In this document: positions 63,496 to 64,000 of the stretch, piece by piece
How the letters are laid out: every line of letters begins with the position of its first letter
How positions within the stretch are numbered: position 1 is the stretch's first letter
Assembly: GCA_039931775.1 (NCBI GenBank)
Contig: JBDTRG010000065.1
Location: 11,691 to 75,690 of the forward strand
DNA length: 64,000 bases
Source of the DNA: CAIWHR01 sp039931775
GTDB lineage: Bacteria; Pseudomonadota; Gammaproteobacteria; Burkholderiales; Casimicrobiaceae
Direction: 5' to 3'
The notes under the pieces: generated by a model
What the model was told of the DNA's origin: nothing
Databases searched by the model: none
What the model saw: only the letters and a program-made list of their open reading frames with translations
Translations under genes and position numbers: made by a program

Positions 63496-63523
63496 TTGAC
63501 CGACCCGGTTTTCAGTGTATAAT
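63496..63523 (+). promoter_or_regulatory. rRNA operon promoter
   Basis: TTGACC at 63496-63501, a 16-bp spacer and a perfect TATAAT at 63518-63523, followed by a GC-rich CGCGCC discriminator typical of stringently controlled stable-RNA promoters. Confidence 0.88.
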
Positions 63524-63568
63524 CGCGCCTCTTTGCCGGTAGTTCCCGGGTGTGGTTCGGGACGGCGC

Positions 63569-63580
63569 GCTCTTTAACAA
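63569..63580 (+). promoter_or_regulatory. boxA antitermination element in the rRNA leader
   Basis: GCTCTTTAACAA matches the boxA consensus TGCTCTTTAACA used by the Nus-factor antitermination complex. The leader from here to 63829 contains no gene. Confidence 0.85.
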
Positions 63581-63829
63581 TTCACAACCGATAAGTGTGG
63601 GCGCTGGGACGCTTGGGTACCCCGGTTGAGACAGGCGACGCCGGAAACGGCAAAGCCGGTCGACGCCGGGGAGACATTTCAAGAAGTTCTGGTGCTCACA
63701 CGACGCAAAAAAGCTTCTGCTCGCGCGGGTCAAACCGCAGGAGCGGAGGCCAGTCTTGTTCCCGTCCGAAATGGGCAACCATAGCGGAGGGGAATGGGGC
63801 CAACGTCGATTGAGTTACTTGTAGAGATC

Positions 63830-64000
63830 GAACTGAAGAGTTTGATCCTGGCTCAGATTGAACGCTGGCGGCATGCTTTACACATGCAAGTCGAGCGGCA
63901 GCGCGGGGGCAACCCTGGCGGCGAGCGGCGAACGGGTGAGTAATGCATCGGAACGTGTCCCGTAGTGGGGGATAGCTCGGCGAAAGCCGGATTAATACCG
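63830..64000 (+). rRNA. 16S ribosomal RNA, 5' part
   Basis: The 5' end is set by alignment with the universal GAAGAGTTTGATCCTGGCTCAG segment. The V1-V2 region reads GGCGGCATGCTTTACACATG and GAACGTGTCCCGTAGTGGGG, typical of Betaproteobacteria. The gene runs past the right edge. The exact first base is uncertain by a few nucleotides. Confidence 0.96.

Noticed and set aside
1..64000. CRISPR arrays, tRNA genes, insertion sequences, prophage
   Set aside because: No regularly spaced repeats, no transposase or integrase motifs and no cloverleaf-type tRNA were recognised by eye; a tRNAscan or ISfinder run was not possible.

Overview
The window is GC-rich, densely coded bacterial chromosome. The 16S rRNA 5' end at the right edge, secB, the gene order gpmI / rhodanese / grxC / secB / gpsA / trmL / comF, and the cytochrome oxidase assembly cluster all point to a betaproteobacterium of Burkholderiales or Nitrosomonadales type. 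Nothing here fixes the genus. Overlapping stop/start codons (ATGA, GTGA) are frequent, so most genes sit in translationally coupled operons.

Left third (0-29 kb): housekeeping and respiration. A divergent gpmI fragment is followed by a membrane rhodanese-like protein, grxC, secB, an SH3 protein and gpsA. trmL and comF lie on the minus strand. bioB-bioF-bioH-bioC then make most of a biotin pathway. A complete first haem-copper oxidase operon (subunit II with two fused cytochrome c domains, subunit I, two subunit III-type genes, a subunit IV-like gene) separates these from bioD. A second caa3-type oxidase follows with assembly genes: a small membrane protein, ctaG, coxC, SURF1, an SCO-like protein, ctaB and SCO. 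The haem A synthase gene ctaA, often found in this block, is not present. Next come a TPR/GT41 glycosyltransferase, gloA, rubredoxin, thiD, thiE, a GT2-TPR protein and a WbsX-like protein.

Middle (29.8-46 kb): a compact type II secretion operon gspE-F-G-H-I-J-K-L-M-(C/N-like)-D. It is followed by separately transcribed exported proteins: a small lipoprotein, a 470-residue secreted or surface protein with a strong terminator and a 16-bp perfect palindrome in its leader, and an Ig-like repeat protein behind a near-consensus promoter. A periplasmic parvulin-type isomerase follows. These are plausible secretion clients, but that is inference.

Right third (46-63 kb): a glycosyltransferase island. 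A GT2+GT4 fusion is followed by two large TPR/GT41 (SPINDLY/OGT-type) proteins on the plus strand. These converge, with a 34-bp overlap, on a minus-strand operon of two more TPR/GT41 proteins, a DUF5672-like/SEC-C/TPR/GT9-like composite protein, a GT-C-like membrane protein and a membrane protein of unknown function. Two of these glycosyltransferases carry a SEC-C metal-binding motif of the kind SecA uses for SecB and ribosome contacts. This suggests, but does not prove, protein glycosylation coupled to synthesis or export. The window ends with an rRNA operon promoter, boxA leader and the start of 16S rRNA.
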